Source of the DNA: Streptomyces chromofuscus
GTDB lineage: Bacteria > Actinomycetota > Actinomycetes > Streptomycetales > Streptomycetaceae
NCBI RefSeq assembly: GCF_015160875.1
Contig: NZ_CP063374.1
Location: forward strand, 6,575,501-6,639,500
DNA: 64,000 bases
Direction of reading: 5' to 3'
Both the position numbers and the translations under genes were made by a program. This document shows, in pieces, positions 16,054 to 26,552 of this stretch. Each line of letters begins with the position of its first letter. Positions within the stretch are counted from its first letter, which is position 1. A model generated the notes under the pieces. That model did not search any database, was not told where the DNA came from, and saw only the letters and a program-made list of their open reading frames with translations.

Positions 16054-16707
16054 TCAGACCAGCGTGGAGTGCAGGGTGTCGGCGGGCTGGTTCACCGGGC
16101 GTGGGACGCCGGTGCCGCCGTCCACGACGAACAGCGGCACGCCGAGCGCGTCGGCGCGGGCGCGGGCCCCGGCGGCGTACCCGGCGAGCGAGAAGTACAC
16201 GCACTGCGCGGACTCCGACATGGCCGTCAGCCACAGGCACTCCACGTCCCGCACCGACGCCGGGCGCGCGGACGGGTCGACCTGGGCGACCAGGCCGCGG
16301 GCGGCGAGGGCCACCCCGGACGGGGGCCGCTGGTCGGCGCGGCGCAGGTCACGGTGGCCGAGGCGGTGCAGATAGAGGGCGGCCGCCGTGACGGCGTCCA
16401 GGGCGGTGCGCAGGGTGACCGGTCGCCGTCGGCCGGCGCCGGGCGCGGCCACGGGCAGGCGCAGCACCGTTCCGCAGGGGCAACCCAGCTCGGGGCGCGG
16501 CCACTGGTTGCGCCGGCCGCAGGGGACGCAGCGCACCTCGACCCATTCCTCGTCCCAGCTGCGCCGGGTGACGGGCTGCGGCGCGGCGCAGCGGTCCAGC
16601 GGCGGGCCGGTGGGGGCGCCGCAGGCGCAGGGATACGACGGCGCGGTGTAGAGGAGCTCACGACGGCAGGCCGGGCAGCGCACCGGCAGGCTCTCGGGCA
16701 TGGCCAC
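16054..16707 (-). CDS. Zinc-ribbon-containing hypothetical protein
   Basis: 217 residues. The N-terminal half has repeated cysteine pairs (CPAC near 11, CAC-G near 28, CVPC near 61, CPCG near 77), suggesting two zinc ribbons. The C-terminal half (VSPSARPASVRDVECLWLTA region, then AQCVYFSLAGYAAGARARAD) looks like a compact alpha/beta domain with VDGGTG. GTG 16707 is chosen over ATG 16701 because GGAGGAG lies 6 bases upstream. It is divergent from gcl across a 160-base promoter region. The role is unknown; it could be a nucleic-acid-binding or nuclease-like protein. Confidence 0.65.
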   Translation of the reverse strand: MAMPESLPVRCPACRRELLYTAPSYPCACGAPTGPPLDRCAAPQPVTRRSWDEEWVEVRCVPCGRRNQWPRPELGCPCGTVLRLPVAAPGAGRRRPVTLRTALDAVTAAALYLHRLGHRDLRRADQRPPSGVALAARGLVAQVDPSARPASVRDVECLWLTAMSESAQCVYFSLAGYAAGARARADALGVPLFVVDGGTGVPRPVNQPADTLHSTLV

Positions 16708-16741
16708 ATCGTGCTCCTCCCGCCGGCTGTCTGTCCGTCCC

Positions 16742-16771
16742 TTGACGGCATTCGAGCCGCGCCCTTACCTT
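16742..16771 (+). promoter_or_regulatory. gcl promoter
   Basis: TTGACG (16742-16747) and TACCTT (16766-16771) with an 18-base spacer. The predicted transcript start near 16778 falls beside the AllR-type operators, fitting repression. Confidence 0.6.
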
Positions 16772-16773
16772 GC

Positions 16774-16809
16774 TTCCAGATAGTAGAATTTATTTTCCGT
16801 TATGCGGAA
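16774..16809. promoter_or_regulatory. AllR-type operators before gcl
   Basis: TTCCGTTATGCGGAA (16795-16809) is a near-perfect palindrome of the TTCCGC-N3-GCGGAA type. A degenerate second copy, TTCCAGATAGTAGAA, lies at 16774-16788, 21 bases upstream (two helical turns). Known biology: IclR-family AllR binds such boxes to repress allantoin and glyoxylate genes. Matching boxes occur at 22150, 56682 and 59061. Confidence 0.82.
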
Positions 16810-16868
16810 GTGCTCACCGGCGGGGCGCGGCGGGAGTACGCATCCGACAGCCGAAGCAGGAGTACTCA

Positions 16869-18653
<1,785 letters not shown>

Positions 18654-18680
18654 CGCGGCTCCCCACGGTCCGCAGGCCGA

Positions 18681-18710
18681 GGGCGGCTCACCCCGAGGGG
18701 TGGGCCGCCC
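18681..18710. terminator. Bidirectional hairpin after gcl
   Basis: GGGCGGCTCACCCC pairs with GGGGTGGGCCGCCC (14 bases, one T-G pair, 2-base tip). It lies between convergent genes. Confidence 0.75.
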
Positions 18711-18726
18711 CGACGTCGTTCCGCGC

Positions 18727-19389
18727 TCAGTCGCCGCCGCCCCCGCCCCCGCCGCAGCCGTATCCGCCGCCGCCGTAGTGGTGATGGCCGCCCGACGCGG
18801 TGTCGCCCGGCTCGTGGCCTTCCTCGGCGCCGTAGGCCCGGCGCAGGTCGGTGCCCCGGCCGAACGGGAAGCGTCCCTCGTCCGCCAGGGCGCCGCGGCC
18901 GGCGAGCCCGGAGGCGCGGGCGAAGTGGGGTACGAGCGCCGTCAGGGCCCGTGCGCCGTGGAGCGCGACGGCGAACAGCATCTCCTCGTCGGTGAGGCCG
19001 TCCGGACCGGTGGGGAGCGGATGGCGGGCCCGGAGGGCGGTGAGGTGCCGGCGTCCCGCGCGGGTCGGGCCGGGCAGTCCCGAGCGCAGCAGCCCCGCCG
19101 AGGTGAGGTCCCCGCGCATCCGGGCGAGGGCGAGGCGAACGGCCGCGCGGCCCGGCAACTCCCGCGGTCCGGCGGGCCGGTGGAGACCGACGCGTACCGC
19201 CTTCTCCAGCGGGTGGTCGGGTGCGGGGAACGCGGCCGCCTTGCGCAGCGTCCCGGGCCGCCCCGCCTCGACCAGGCCCCGCAGATGCAGGCCCAGCACG
19301 GCCACGGTGACGGCGGCCCGTGGGCCACCCCGCAGATAACCGGCTTCGTGCGGCCCCGGCCGCCCCGTCGTCGCCTCGTCGCTCGTCAC
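18727..19389 (-). CDS. TIGR04222-like protein, short form
   Basis: 220 residues from GTG 19389. It has the early GYLRGGPRAAVTVAVLGLHL and the late glycine/cysteine-rich tail (YGGGGYGCGGGGGGGD) that mark the TIGR04222 group of actinobacterial proteins. Family members usually also carry membrane helices before the glycine-rich end; none is evident here, so this looks like a shortened, soluble version. Convergent with gcl. Role unknown. Confidence 0.6.
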   Translation of the reverse strand: MTSDEATTGRPGPHEAGYLRGGPRAAVTVAVLGLHLRGLVEAGRPGTLRKAAAFPAPDHPLEKAVRVGLHRPAGPRELPGRAAVRLALARMRGDLTSAGLLRSGLPGPTRAGRRHLTALRARHPLPTGPDGLTDEEMLFAVALHGARALTALVPHFARASGLAGRGALADEGRFPFGRGTDLRRAYGAEEGHEPGDTASGGHHHYGGGGYGCGGGGGGGD

Positions 19390-19551
19390 AGCCAACCCCC
19401 GTCACCCGGGGCCCGCCGCCCCCGTGCCGGCGGGTCCCGGTGTCCGAAGGGTATGTGCCCGCGTCAGGGGGCACTCGAAGCGTGCCGGGGCGGGTTCAGA
19501 GGTTGATTTGAGGGAGCCGTACCCGGCGTACGCCCCCTGGCGTACGCGGGG

Positions 19552-19800
19552 TCAGCCCGCACCGGGCGGCTCGTGGTGCTCCGACAGCCCGGGCCAGTCG
19601 TCCGGCCCGCCGCCCTGCCACTCGACGAGGTCGCTCTCCTCGACCTCGATGGTGTCGAGATCGGCCAGCCGAAGGATCTCGACGACGTCGTCCAGATGGG
19701 TGGCGATACCGAGCGTCTCGTCCCCGGCGGTGACCCTGCGGGAGCCGTCGAGGGCCGGGGGATGCACTACGACATGCGGGGGCTGTGTGGGGTGTGCCAT
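19552..19800 (-). CDS. Small hypothetical protein
   Basis: 82 residues, acidic, starting MAHPTQPPHVVVHPPALDGS, with THLDDVVEILRLADLDTIEV in the middle and a proline/glycine end. No signal or membrane span. The ribosome site is a weak GGGGA. Composition suggests a real cytoplasmic protein. No family recognised. Confidence 0.5.
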   Translation of the reverse strand: MAHPTQPPHVVVHPPALDGSRRVTAGDETLGIATHLDDVVEILRLADLDTIEVEESDLVEWQGGGPDDWPGLSEHHEPPGAG

Positions 19801-20376
19801 GTCCCCAGGTTGCTGCCGGCCGGGTGTGTCCGCACGTCAGCCGGGTCCGGCGCGCCGCCCGTCGCCGTGCACCGCCCTCGTCGGGGCCGGGCACGGCGAC
19901 GGGCGCCGGGAAGGTGAGGGTTCTTCCCGGCGCTCCGGTCGTCGTGGCCGTCCGGCGGTGCGAGGCCGGGCGCGTCAGGACGTTCGCGCCGCCGGACGGA
20001 GTCGGTGTGGCTGGGACCGCGGCGGCAGGCGACGGCACCGGGTTCCTTCCCTCAGGTCGAAGAAGGAGACTCGGGACCTTCACCACCGCACTGGCTCGCA
20101 CGCCGCCGCGGTCCTCGCCGTGCCCGCCTCGCACCGGTCGACCACCCCTCGTCCGGGTCGCCGATGGCGTGGCGGGCTGTGCGTCCGAATCCCTGACATC
20201 CCGTCAGGCTCCGGACGCGGCCCTTGGGGTCGGTGGGCCAGGTGCTTTCGATCACTTCGGGGCGATCGCGATGTCAAGAGTTGGTCGAAGTCGAGGGTGG
20301 TTCCGGGCGGCGCCACCGCCTGGGCGCGACAGGACAGGTGTCAGCGGTCGCGCCGCCCGGAGGTCTCGAAAGGGGA
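19801..20376. other. Gene-free stretch between a small gene and glxR
   Basis: About 575 bases. Several open frames exist on both strands but all are arginine/proline-rich without ribosome sites and look like high-G+C noise. I see no clear operator, repeat or RNA. The last 50 bases should hold the 3' end signals of glxR. Confidence 0.4.
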
Positions 20377-21267
20377 TCAGACCTGGGCGCCGGACAGGCG
20401 CTCCACGGCCCGCAGCAGGGCCGAGTGGTCCAGGCCCCCGTCGCCCTGCGCGCGCAGGGAGGCCACGAGCTGGGCGACCACGGCGCCGACCGGCAGCGCC
20501 GCGCCGACGTTGCGGGCCGCGTCGGTGACGATGCCCATGTCCTTGTGGTGCAGGTCGATCCGGAAGCCGGGCTTGAAGTCCCGGTTCAGGAAGTTGTCCT
20601 TCTTGCGGGTCAGCACGGTGGAGCCGGCCAGCCCGCCATTGAGGACGTCGAGGGCGGCCTTCAGGTCCACCCCGGACTTCTCCAGGAAGACCACGGCCTC
20701 CGCGCACGCCTGGATGTTCACGGCGACGATCAGTTGGTTGGCGGCCTTCACGGTCTGGCCGGAGCCGTGCGGACCGCACAGCACGACGGTCTTGCCCAGC
20801 GCCTCGAAGACCGGCTTCGCCTGGTCGAAGTCGGCCTGCTCGCCGCCGACCATGATGGACAGCACGGCCTCGACGGCGCCGGCCTCCCCGCCGGACACCG
20901 GCGCGTCCAGTACCCGCACGCCCTTGTCGCGGGCGGCCGCGGCCAGGTCGACCGAGGTCTGCGGGGTGATCGAGGACATGTCGATCAGCAGCGCGCCGGA
21001 CTTCGCGTTCTCCAGGATGCCGTCCGGGCCGTATGCGACGGCCTCGACCTGAGGCGACGCCGGCACCATCGTGACGATCACGTCGGCATCCCGGACGGCC
21101 TCGGCGATCGAGGAGGCGGCGGTGCCGCCGGCGGCGGCCAGCCGGTCCAGCTTCTCCTGCTCCAGGGTGTAGCCGGTGACGTCGTACCCCGCCTTGAGCA
21201 GGTTCTCGGACATGGGGGAGCCCATGATGCCGAGGCCGATCCAGGCGATCTTGGGGAGGTGGCTCAT
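20377..21267 (-). CDS. glxR: 2-hydroxy-3-oxopropionate (tartronate semialdehyde) reductase
   Basis: 296 residues, a beta-hydroxyacid dehydrogenase. IAWIGLGIMGSPMSENLLKA (about 7-26) is the GxGxMGxxM NAD-binding motif; DAPVSGGEAGA (about 122) is the substrate-binding loop; GSGQTVKAANQLIVAVNIQA (about 167) carries the catalytic lysine (TVKAANQ). It reduces tartronate semialdehyde to D-glycerate. It lies 26 bases after hyi on the same strand, so the two form an operon under the AllR box at 22150. The ATG has GAGAGG upstream. Confidence 0.95.
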   Translation of the reverse strand: MSHLPKIAWIGLGIMGSPMSENLLKAGYDVTGYTLEQEKLDRLAAAGGTAASSIAEAVRDADVIVTMVPASPQVEAVAYGPDGILENAKSGALLIDMSSITPQTSVDLAAAARDKGVRVLDAPVSGGEAGAVEAVLSIMVGGEQADFDQAKPVFEALGKTVVLCGPHGSGQTVKAANQLIVAVNIQACAEAVVFLEKSGVDLKAALDVLNGGLAGSTVLTRKKDNFLNRDFKPGFRIDLHHKDMGIVTDAARNVGAALPVGAVVAQLVASLRAQGDGGLDHSALLRAVERLSGAQV

Positions 21268-21293
21268 ATCGGGATGCCTCTCGGTGCGGGGGA

Positions 21294-22115
21294 TCAGCGG
21301 GACAGCCAGTCGAAGGCCTCGGCGCTCGGGCGGTCGCCCGGCTTGTACTCCAGGCCGACCCAGCCGTCGTAACCGGCCTTGCGGAGCTGGTCGAGGAGGT
21401 CTTCGAGGGGCAGTGAGCCCGTGCCGGGCGCGCCGCGGCCCGGGTTGTCGGCGATCTGGACGTGGCCGGTCTTCGCCGCGTACTGCTCGATCACCGTCGG
21501 CAGGTCCTCGCCGTTCATCGACAGGTGGTAGAGGTCCATCAGGAACCGCGCGTTGCCGAGGCCGGTCGCCTCGTTGACCTCGTCGACGACGCCGACCGCC
21601 GCCGGGGCCGACACCAGCGGGTACAGCGGCGACTCGGGCCGGTTGAGCGCCTCGATCAGCAGGACCGCGTCGATCCGGTCGGCGGCGCGGGCCGCGAGGA
21701 CCAGGTTCGCCAGCGCGAGAGCGTCCTGCTCGGCCGGGTCGACGCCCTCGACCCGGTTGCCGTAGAGCGCGTTGAGCGCCTTGCAGCCGAGGGAGGCGGC
21801 GAAGCCGGCCGCCACGTCGATGTTCGCGAGGAACCGCTCCGACTCCTCGCCGGGGACCGACAGGGCGCCGCGGTCGGGGCCCGGGAGCTGCCCGGCGTAG
21901 AAGTTGAGCCCGGTGAGCTGGACGCCGGCGTCCTTGATGGCCTGCCTCAGGGCGTCGAGCTCGGACGGCTCGGGGGTGGGGGAGTCGACCCAGGGCCACC
22001 ACAGCTCGACCGCGGTGAAGCCCGCCGCGGCCGCCGCGGCCGGGCGCTCCAGGAGCGGGAGTTCAGTGAAGAGGATCGACAGGTTGACGTTGAAGCGCTG
22101 GTCTGCGAATCCCAT
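21294..22115 (-). CDS. hyi: Hydroxypyruvate isomerase (TIM-barrel)
   Basis: 273 residues. The start FNVNLSILFTELPLLERPAA and the metal-site segments LLIEALN and VGLEYKPGD are typical of Hyi, which interconverts hydroxypyruvate and tartronate semialdehyde. ATG 22115 is preferred (a GAAGGGAG site lies upstream); an ATG further up at 22142 would overlap the operator region. First gene of the hyi-glxR operon; the AllR-type palindrome lies 35 bases upstream. Confidence 0.93.
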   Translation of the reverse strand: MGFADQRFNVNLSILFTELPLLERPAAAAAAGFTAVELWWPWVDSPTPEPSELDALRQAIKDAGVQLTGLNFYAGQLPGPDRGALSVPGEESERFLANIDVAAGFAASLGCKALNALYGNRVEGVDPAEQDALALANLVLAARAADRIDAVLLIEALNRPESPLYPLVSAPAAVGVVDEVNEATGLGNARFLMDLYHLSMNGEDLPTVIEQYAAKTGHVQIADNPGRGAPGTGSLPLEDLLDQLRKAGYDGWVGLEYKPGDRPSAEAFDWLSR

Positions 22116-22149
22116 CGGGGTCGGCGCTCCCTTCCCGCTCTCCATATAA

Positions 22150-22164
22150 TTCCGCATTGCGGAA
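22150..22164. promoter_or_regulatory. AllR-type operator before hyi-glxR
   Basis: TTCCGCATTGCGGAA, a perfect 15-base palindrome (TTCCGC-N3-GCGGAA) in the promoter of the hyi-glxR operon. Confidence 0.88.
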
Positions 22165-22391
22165 GTTGATTTCTATCTAACGGAAGACTGCCGTGGTGGG
22201 CGAACGCTGTCAAGAGCGGCCCGAAAAGTGGCGCCCCCTGTCGGGGGCGCTGGGAGGCGGTGGTGGTTCGGAGCGCGTCGACGGCGCTCACGGCGTTCGC
22301 CGGTCACCGGCCGGGCGGCACAATGTGCCTGCAGGTGTCCTCTGGACCGGAGGGCTGAGAGGATGCGGGTCATGGACGCCTTGGGGGCACA

Positions 22392-22643
22392 GTGCGACTG
22401 AAAGTGGAATTCACGACGGAACCTTTCGACCTCGACGAGGCACCCGCGCACGCGCTGGTGGCCCGCGAGGTCATCGAGGCGGCCGAGCTGGACGCCGTCG
22501 ACGTCGGCCCCTTCGGCAACACCGCCGAGGGCGGCGCCGACGCGGTGCTGACCGCCGTGGACGCCCTGCTCCGCAGGACGCTCCAGGCCGGCGCCACCCG
22601 CGTCTCATTGCAGGTGAACGTGGTCGGGGACGGTGATAGGTGA
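22392..22643 (+). CDS. UPF0045/thiamine-binding-like small protein
   Basis: 83 residues from a GTG. The sequence VEFTTEPFDLDEAPAHALVA, then VDVGPFGNTAEGGAD and TRVSLQVNVVG fits the small ferredoxin-like thiamine/HMP-binding (MTH1187/YqgV, UPF0045) pattern. Similar small genes lie just before the HTH gene in streptomycete purine clusters. Its stop overlaps the GTG of the HTH gene by 4 bases, so the two are coupled. Function in purine breakdown is not clear. Confidence 0.6.
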   Translation: MRLKVEFTTEPFDLDEAPAHALVAREVIEAAELDAVDVGPFGNTAEGGADAVLTAVDALLRRTLQAGATRVSLQVNVVGDGDR

Positions 22644-23002
22644 CCGGCAACGAGTCCTTCATCGCCGCGGTGAAGCCACTGGTCGACGCCATCGGCGGCA
22701 CGTTGATCGCGCCGGACGAGGCGAGCGCCGACGACGTCGTGCTGGCCTGGGAGGGCACCGACGCCGTCGCCGTACGGCTGCCGCAGCTCGCCGACTCCCT
22801 CGACCACATCCTCGCGGCCATGGAGCGCAAGCAGGGCAAGCCGCTGTCCGAGCTGGACCGCAAGTCCAAGCAGGAGGTGGTGCGCATACTGGAGGCGCGG
22901 GGCGCCTTCTCCGTGCGCCACGGCGTCGAGACCGTGGCGAGCGCGCTCGGCGTCAGCCGGTTCACGGTCTACAACTATCTGAACCGCGAGAAAGAGGCCT
23001 GA
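22640..23002 (+). CDS. Small helix-turn-helix regulator (Fis/PucR-C-terminal type)
   Basis: 120 residues. The N-terminal 55 residues are alpha/beta without a known motif. The C-terminal part EVVRILEARGAFSVRHGVET and VASALGVSRFTVYNYLNRE is a Fis-like/PucR-like helix-turn-helix. It is coupled to the previous gene (GTGA overlap) and lies directly upstream of the urate operon, whose promoter holds the palindrome TCAACAGACTGTTGA. It is the natural candidate to bind that site; this is inference from position. Confidence 0.75.
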   Translation: MTGNESFIAAVKPLVDAIGGTLIAPDEASADDVVLAWEGTDAVAVRLPQLADSLDHILAAMERKQGKPLSELDRKSKQEVVRILEARGAFSVRHGVETVASALGVSRFTVYNYLNREKEA

Positions 23003-23100
23003 AACAGGGCCTTGCCCCGGGTGCGCCGACCAGGGCTTTGCCCCGGTGTGCGACCGCCGTCCCGTGCGTTCGGGGCGGCGGGTTTCGTTACCCCGAATTT

Positions 23101-23115
23101 TCAACAGACTGTTGA
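23101..23115. promoter_or_regulatory. TCAAC-N5-GTTGA palindrome before the urate operon
   Basis: TCAACAGACTGTTGA, a 15-base inverted repeat 73 bases before the OHCU decarboxylase start. The same box, TCAACAGAACGTTGA, lies before allB (59154-59168), and a weaker copy lies before aceB (56699-56713). It differs from the AllR box, so a second regulator is likely. Confidence 0.65.
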
Positions 23116-23188
23116 CGTGATGTTTCGGAGGGCGTTAGCTGTCCGCAGCCCGTCCAGCACGAAGGCCGACAAGGCCACGGAGGCTCCC

Positions 23189-23698
23189 GTGACGTCCACT
23201 TCCACGCCGCCGGGCCTGGCCCGCTTCAACGCCCTTCAGGAGCAGGCGGCCTTCACGGCACTGCACGAGGCCTGTGCCTCCACCGCCTGGGCGAGCCGGC
23301 TGCTCGCCGCCCGCCCGTACGCCACGCCCGAGGACCTCTACGCCGCCAGTGACGCCGCCACGGCCGACCTGACCACCGAGGACCTCGAGGAGGCGATGGC
23401 CGGGCACCCGCCGATCGGCCGCCCCAAGCCGGGCGACCCGACCTCGGCCCGGGAACAGCGCGGCATGGCCGGCGCCCCCGAGGACCTCGAGGCGCAGATG
23501 CTGGAGCTGAACCTGGCCTACCAGGAGAGGTTCGGCCATGTCTTCCTGATCTGCGCCACCGGCCGCACCGGCGAGCAGATGCGCGACGCGGTCAAGGAGC
23601 GGATCGGGAACTCGCCGGAGCAGGAGCGGGAGATCGTCCGCACCGAGCTGGGCAAGATCAACCGTATCCGGCTCGCCCGACTCGTCGAAGAGGACTGA
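23189..23698 (+). CDS. uraD: OHCU decarboxylase
   Basis: 169 residues. It converts 2-oxo-4-hydroxy-4-carboxy-5-ureidoimidazoline to S-allantoin. Key signs: FNALQEQAAFTALHEACAST, the catalytic-histidine motif GHPPIG, SAREQRGM (the S-x-x-EQ segment), and the FGHVFLICATGRT end typical of the family. GTG 23189 has GGAGG 5 bases upstream; longer versions from an upstream ATG would cover the operator. First gene of a tight three-gene operon with HIU hydrolase (7-base gap) and uricase. Confidence 0.94.
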   Translation: MTSTSTPPGLARFNALQEQAAFTALHEACASTAWASRLLAARPYATPEDLYAASDAATADLTTEDLEEAMAGHPPIGRPKPGDPTSAREQRGMAGAPEDLEAQMLELNLAYQERFGHVFLICATGRTGEQMRDAVKERIGNSPEQEREIVRTELGKINRIRLARLVEED

Positions 23699-23705
23699 CC
23701 CAGCC

Positions 23706-24098
23706 ATGAGCACCAGCACCACCGCCTCGGTGTCCACGCACATCCTGGACACCAGCGTCGGCCGCCCCGCCGAGGGCGTCGCCGTTCAGCTCGCGGCCCG
23801 CAGTGGCCGGGACGCTGCATGGCAGGCACTCGGCGGCTCCGCGACCGACGCGGACGGGCGGTGCAAGGACCTGCCGGCGCTGCCGAAGGGGACCACCCAC
23901 GTACGGCTCGACTTCGCCGTGGAGCCGTATTTCGAGAAGAAGCAAGCCGATGCGCAGCAGGACGCCCCCGCGAATCGGGACAGCGGTGCCGTGTTCTTCC
24001 CCGAGGTGGCGATCACCTTCGCCGTCGAGCCCGGGGAGCACTACCACGTGCCGCTGCTGCTCAACCCGTTCGGCTACTCCGTATACCGAGGGAGCTAG
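23706..24098 (+). CDS. uraH: 5-hydroxyisourate hydrolase (transthyretin-like)
   Basis: 130 residues. VSTHILDTSVGRPAEGVAVQ at the start and the C-terminal YRGS tetrapeptide are the hallmarks of HIU hydrolase. It opens 5-hydroxyisourate, the uricase product, to OHCU. Family length is 110-130. It lies between OHCU decarboxylase and uricase with gaps of only 7 bases each, so the three steps are made together. Confidence 0.96.
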   Translation: MSTSTTASVSTHILDTSVGRPAEGVAVQLAARSGRDAAWQALGGSATDADGRCKDLPALPKGTTHVRLDFAVEPYFEKKQADAQQDAPANRDSGAVFFPEVAITFAVEPGEHYHVPLLLNPFGYSVYRGS

Positions 24099-24105
24099 CA
24101 GACAC

Positions 24106-25029
24106 ATGCCCACGATCCTGGGACAGAACCAGTACGGCAAGGCCGAGAACCGAGTCGTGAAGATCACGCGGGACGGCGCCACCCACCACATCAAGGACCT
24201 GAACGTCTCCGTCGCCCTCTCCGGCGACATGGACGAGGTCCACTACTCCGGCTCGAACGCCAACGTCCTGCCGACCGACACCACCAAGAACACGGTGTAC
24301 GCGTTCGCCAAGGAGTACGGCATCGAGTCCGCCGAACAGTTCGGCATCCACCTCGCCCGCCACTTCGTCACCTCGCAGGAGCCGATCCACCGGGCCCGCA
24401 TCCGCATCGAGGAGTACGCCTGGGAGCGGATCGAGACCTCCGACGCCAACTCCAGGCTCATCGGCGCGGACGAGGTCAAGCACTCCTTCGTCCGCAAGGG
24501 CCAGGAGACCCGGCTGACGCAGATCACCTACGACGGTGACAAGTGGGAGGTCGTCTCGGGCCTGAAGGACCTCGTCGTGATGAACTCGACCAACTCCGAG
24601 TTCTGGGGCTACGTCAAGGACAGGTACACCACGCTCAAGGAGGCCCACGACCGCATCCTGGCCACCCAGGTCTCCGGCCGCTGGCGGTTCAACTGGAGCG
24701 ACGACGAGCAGAAGATGCCCAACTGGGAGAAGTCCTACGAGCAGACCAGGCAGCACATGCTCCAGGCCTTCGCCGAGACGTACTCCCTGTCGCTGCAGCA
24801 GACGCTGTACCAGATGGGCGCCCGCATCATCAACTACCGCAGTGAGATCGACGAGGTCCGCTTCGCCCTCCCGAACAAGCACCATTTCCTCGTGGACCTG
24901 GAGCCGTTCGGGCTGAAGAACGACAACGAGGTCTACTTCGCCGCCGACCGCCCCTACGGCCTGATCGAGGCCACCATCCTGCGGGACGGCTGCGAGGCGA
25001 GGATCCCGGTGGACCTCACCAACCTCTGA
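24106..25029 (+). CDS. Uricase (urate oxidase)
   Basis: 307 residues, full length. A cofactor-free T-fold enzyme that oxidises urate to 5-hydroxyisourate and hydrogen peroxide. Signs: the start ILGQNQYGKAENRVVKITRD with the active-site lysine, DTTKNTVYAFAKE, EEYAWERIE, and the late YQMGARIINYRSEIDEVRF and DRPYGLIEATILRD. The ATG lies 7 bases after the HIU hydrolase stop with GGGAG upstream. There is no catalase in the window to remove the peroxide. Confidence 0.97.
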   Translation: MPTILGQNQYGKAENRVVKITRDGATHHIKDLNVSVALSGDMDEVHYSGSNANVLPTDTTKNTVYAFAKEYGIESAEQFGIHLARHFVTSQEPIHRARIRIEEYAWERIETSDANSRLIGADEVKHSFVRKGQETRLTQITYDGDKWEVVSGLKDLVVMNSTNSEFWGYVKDRYTTLKEAHDRILATQVSGRWRFNWSDDEQKMPNWEKSYEQTRQHMLQAFAETYSLSLQQTLYQMGARIINYRSEIDEVRFALPNKHHFLVDLEPFGLKNDNEVYFAADRPYGLIEATILRDGCEARIPVDLTNL

Positions 25030-25159
25030 TCCACCCCACTTTCGGCACCCGCGGCCGGCGGAGACGCAGGCGTTCGCACTCCCCGGCCGCGGCACTCAAC
25101 ATCCCCAGGGTCCTGCCGTGCCCTCTCCACAAGAGTCCACTGAGCGAAAAGGACGAACC

Positions 25160-26539
25160 ATGGCAGCAGCCCGGCGCATCGTCATCGAGAACTGTGCGAT
25201 CGCGACCGTCGACGCCGACGACACCGAGTACGCCTCCGGGTACGTCGTCGTCGCCGGCAACCGCATCGAGGCGCTCGGCTCGGGCAGGGCCCCCGAGGGC
25301 CTGGCGAACGTCGTCCGGCGCATCGACGCCTCCGGCCACCTCGTGACCCCCGGTCTGGTCAACACTCACCACCACTTCTACCAGTGGATCACCCGGGGCA
25401 TGGCCACGGACCACAACCTCTTCAACTGGCTGGTCGCCCTGTACCCGATCTGGGCGCGCATCGACGAGCAGATGACGTACGCGGCCGCGCAGGGCTCACT
25501 GGCGATGATGGCCCGCGGCGGCGTCACCACCGCGATGGACCACCACTACGTCTTCCCGCACGGCTCCGGCGACCTGTCCGGCTCCATCATCCGCGCCGCC
25601 CGTGAGACGGGTGTCCGCTTCACCCTTGCCCGGGGCTCCATGGACCGCAGCGAGAAGGATGGCGGCCTGCCGCCGGACTTCGCCGTGGAGACCCTCGACG
25701 GCGCGCTCGCCGCGACCGAGGAGACCGTCAGGCAGCACCACGACGCCTCCTTCGACGCCATGACCCAGGTCGCCGTCGCCCCCTGCTCCCCGTTCTCCGT
25801 CTCCACCGAACTGCTGAGCCAGGGAGCCGAGTTGGCTCGCCGTCTCGGCGTACGGCTGCACACGCACGGCTCGGAGACCGTGGAGGAGGAGAAGTTCTGC
25901 CACGAACTGTTCGGCATGGGGCCGACCGACTACTTCGAGTCCACCGGCTGGCTCGGCGAGGACGTGTGGATGGCGCACTGCGTCCACATGAACGACTCCG
26001 ACATCGCCGCCTTCGCCCGGACCAGGACGGGCGTCGCCCACTGCCCCTCCTCCAACGCCCGGCTGGCCGCCGGTATCGCCCGGGTGCCGGACATGCTCGC
26101 CGCCGGCGTGCCCGTCGGCCTCGGCGTCGACGGCACCGCGTCGAACGAGTCCGGCGAACTCCACACCGAACTGCGCAACGCCCTGCTGATCAACCGCCTC
26201 GGCGCCCACCGCGAGGCCGCCCTGAACGCCCGCCAGGCGCTGCGCCTCGGCACCCACGGCGGCGCCCAGGTGCTGGGCCGCGCCGACCAGATCGGCTCCC
26301 TGGAGCCCGGCAAGCTGGCCGACCTGGTGCTGTGGAAGCTGGACACCCTGGCCCACGCCTCCATCGCCGACCCGGTGACCGCGCTGGTCTTCGGCGCGGC
26401 GGCCCCGGTCACGCTGTCCCTCGTCAACGGCGAGCCGGTGGTCGAGGACGGCCGTCTGCTGCACGTCGACGAGGACGCGATCGCCCGCTCCACGCGTCAC
26501 GAGGCGCAGCGGCTGGCGCGCATCGCCGCCCAGGGCTGA
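25160..26539 (+). CDS. 8-oxoguanine deaminase-type amidohydrolase
   Basis: 459 residues. A cytosine-deaminase-like metal hydrolase: GLVNTHHHFYQWITRG (metal HxH), HTHGSETVEEE, AHCVHMND, GLGVDGTASNESG with the catalytic aspartate, and a C-terminal LEPGKLADLVLW. The TRGM...NLFNWL and NTHHHFYQ segments fit the 8-oxoguanine deaminase subgroup (8-oxoguanine to urate). Guanine or another aminated purine remains possible. Located 130 bases after uricase, it would feed urate into that operon. Confidence 0.88.
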   Translation: MAAARRIVIENCAIATVDADDTEYASGYVVVAGNRIEALGSGRAPEGLANVVRRIDASGHLVTPGLVNTHHHFYQWITRGMATDHNLFNWLVALYPIWARIDEQMTYAAAQGSLAMMARGGVTTAMDHHYVFPHGSGDLSGSIIRAARETGVRFTLARGSMDRSEKDGGLPPDFAVETLDGALAATEETVRQHHDASFDAMTQVAVAPCSPFSVSTELLSQGAELARRLGVRLHTHGSETVEEEKFCHELFGMGPTDYFESTGWLGEDVWMAHCVHMNDSDIAAFARTRTGVAHCPSSNARLAAGIARVPDMLAAGVPVGLGVDGTASNESGELHTELRNALLINRLGAHREAALNARQALRLGTHGGAQVLGRADQIGSLEPGKLADLVLWKLDTLAHASIADPVTALVFGAAAPVTLSLVNGEPVVEDGRLLHVDEDAIARSTRHEAQRLARIAAQG

Positions 26540-26552
26540 CCAGTTCAAGACT

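Noticed and set aside
19801..20376. Several open frames that might be genes
   Set aside because: All lack ribosome sites, are Arg/Pro-rich and show no protein-like pattern.
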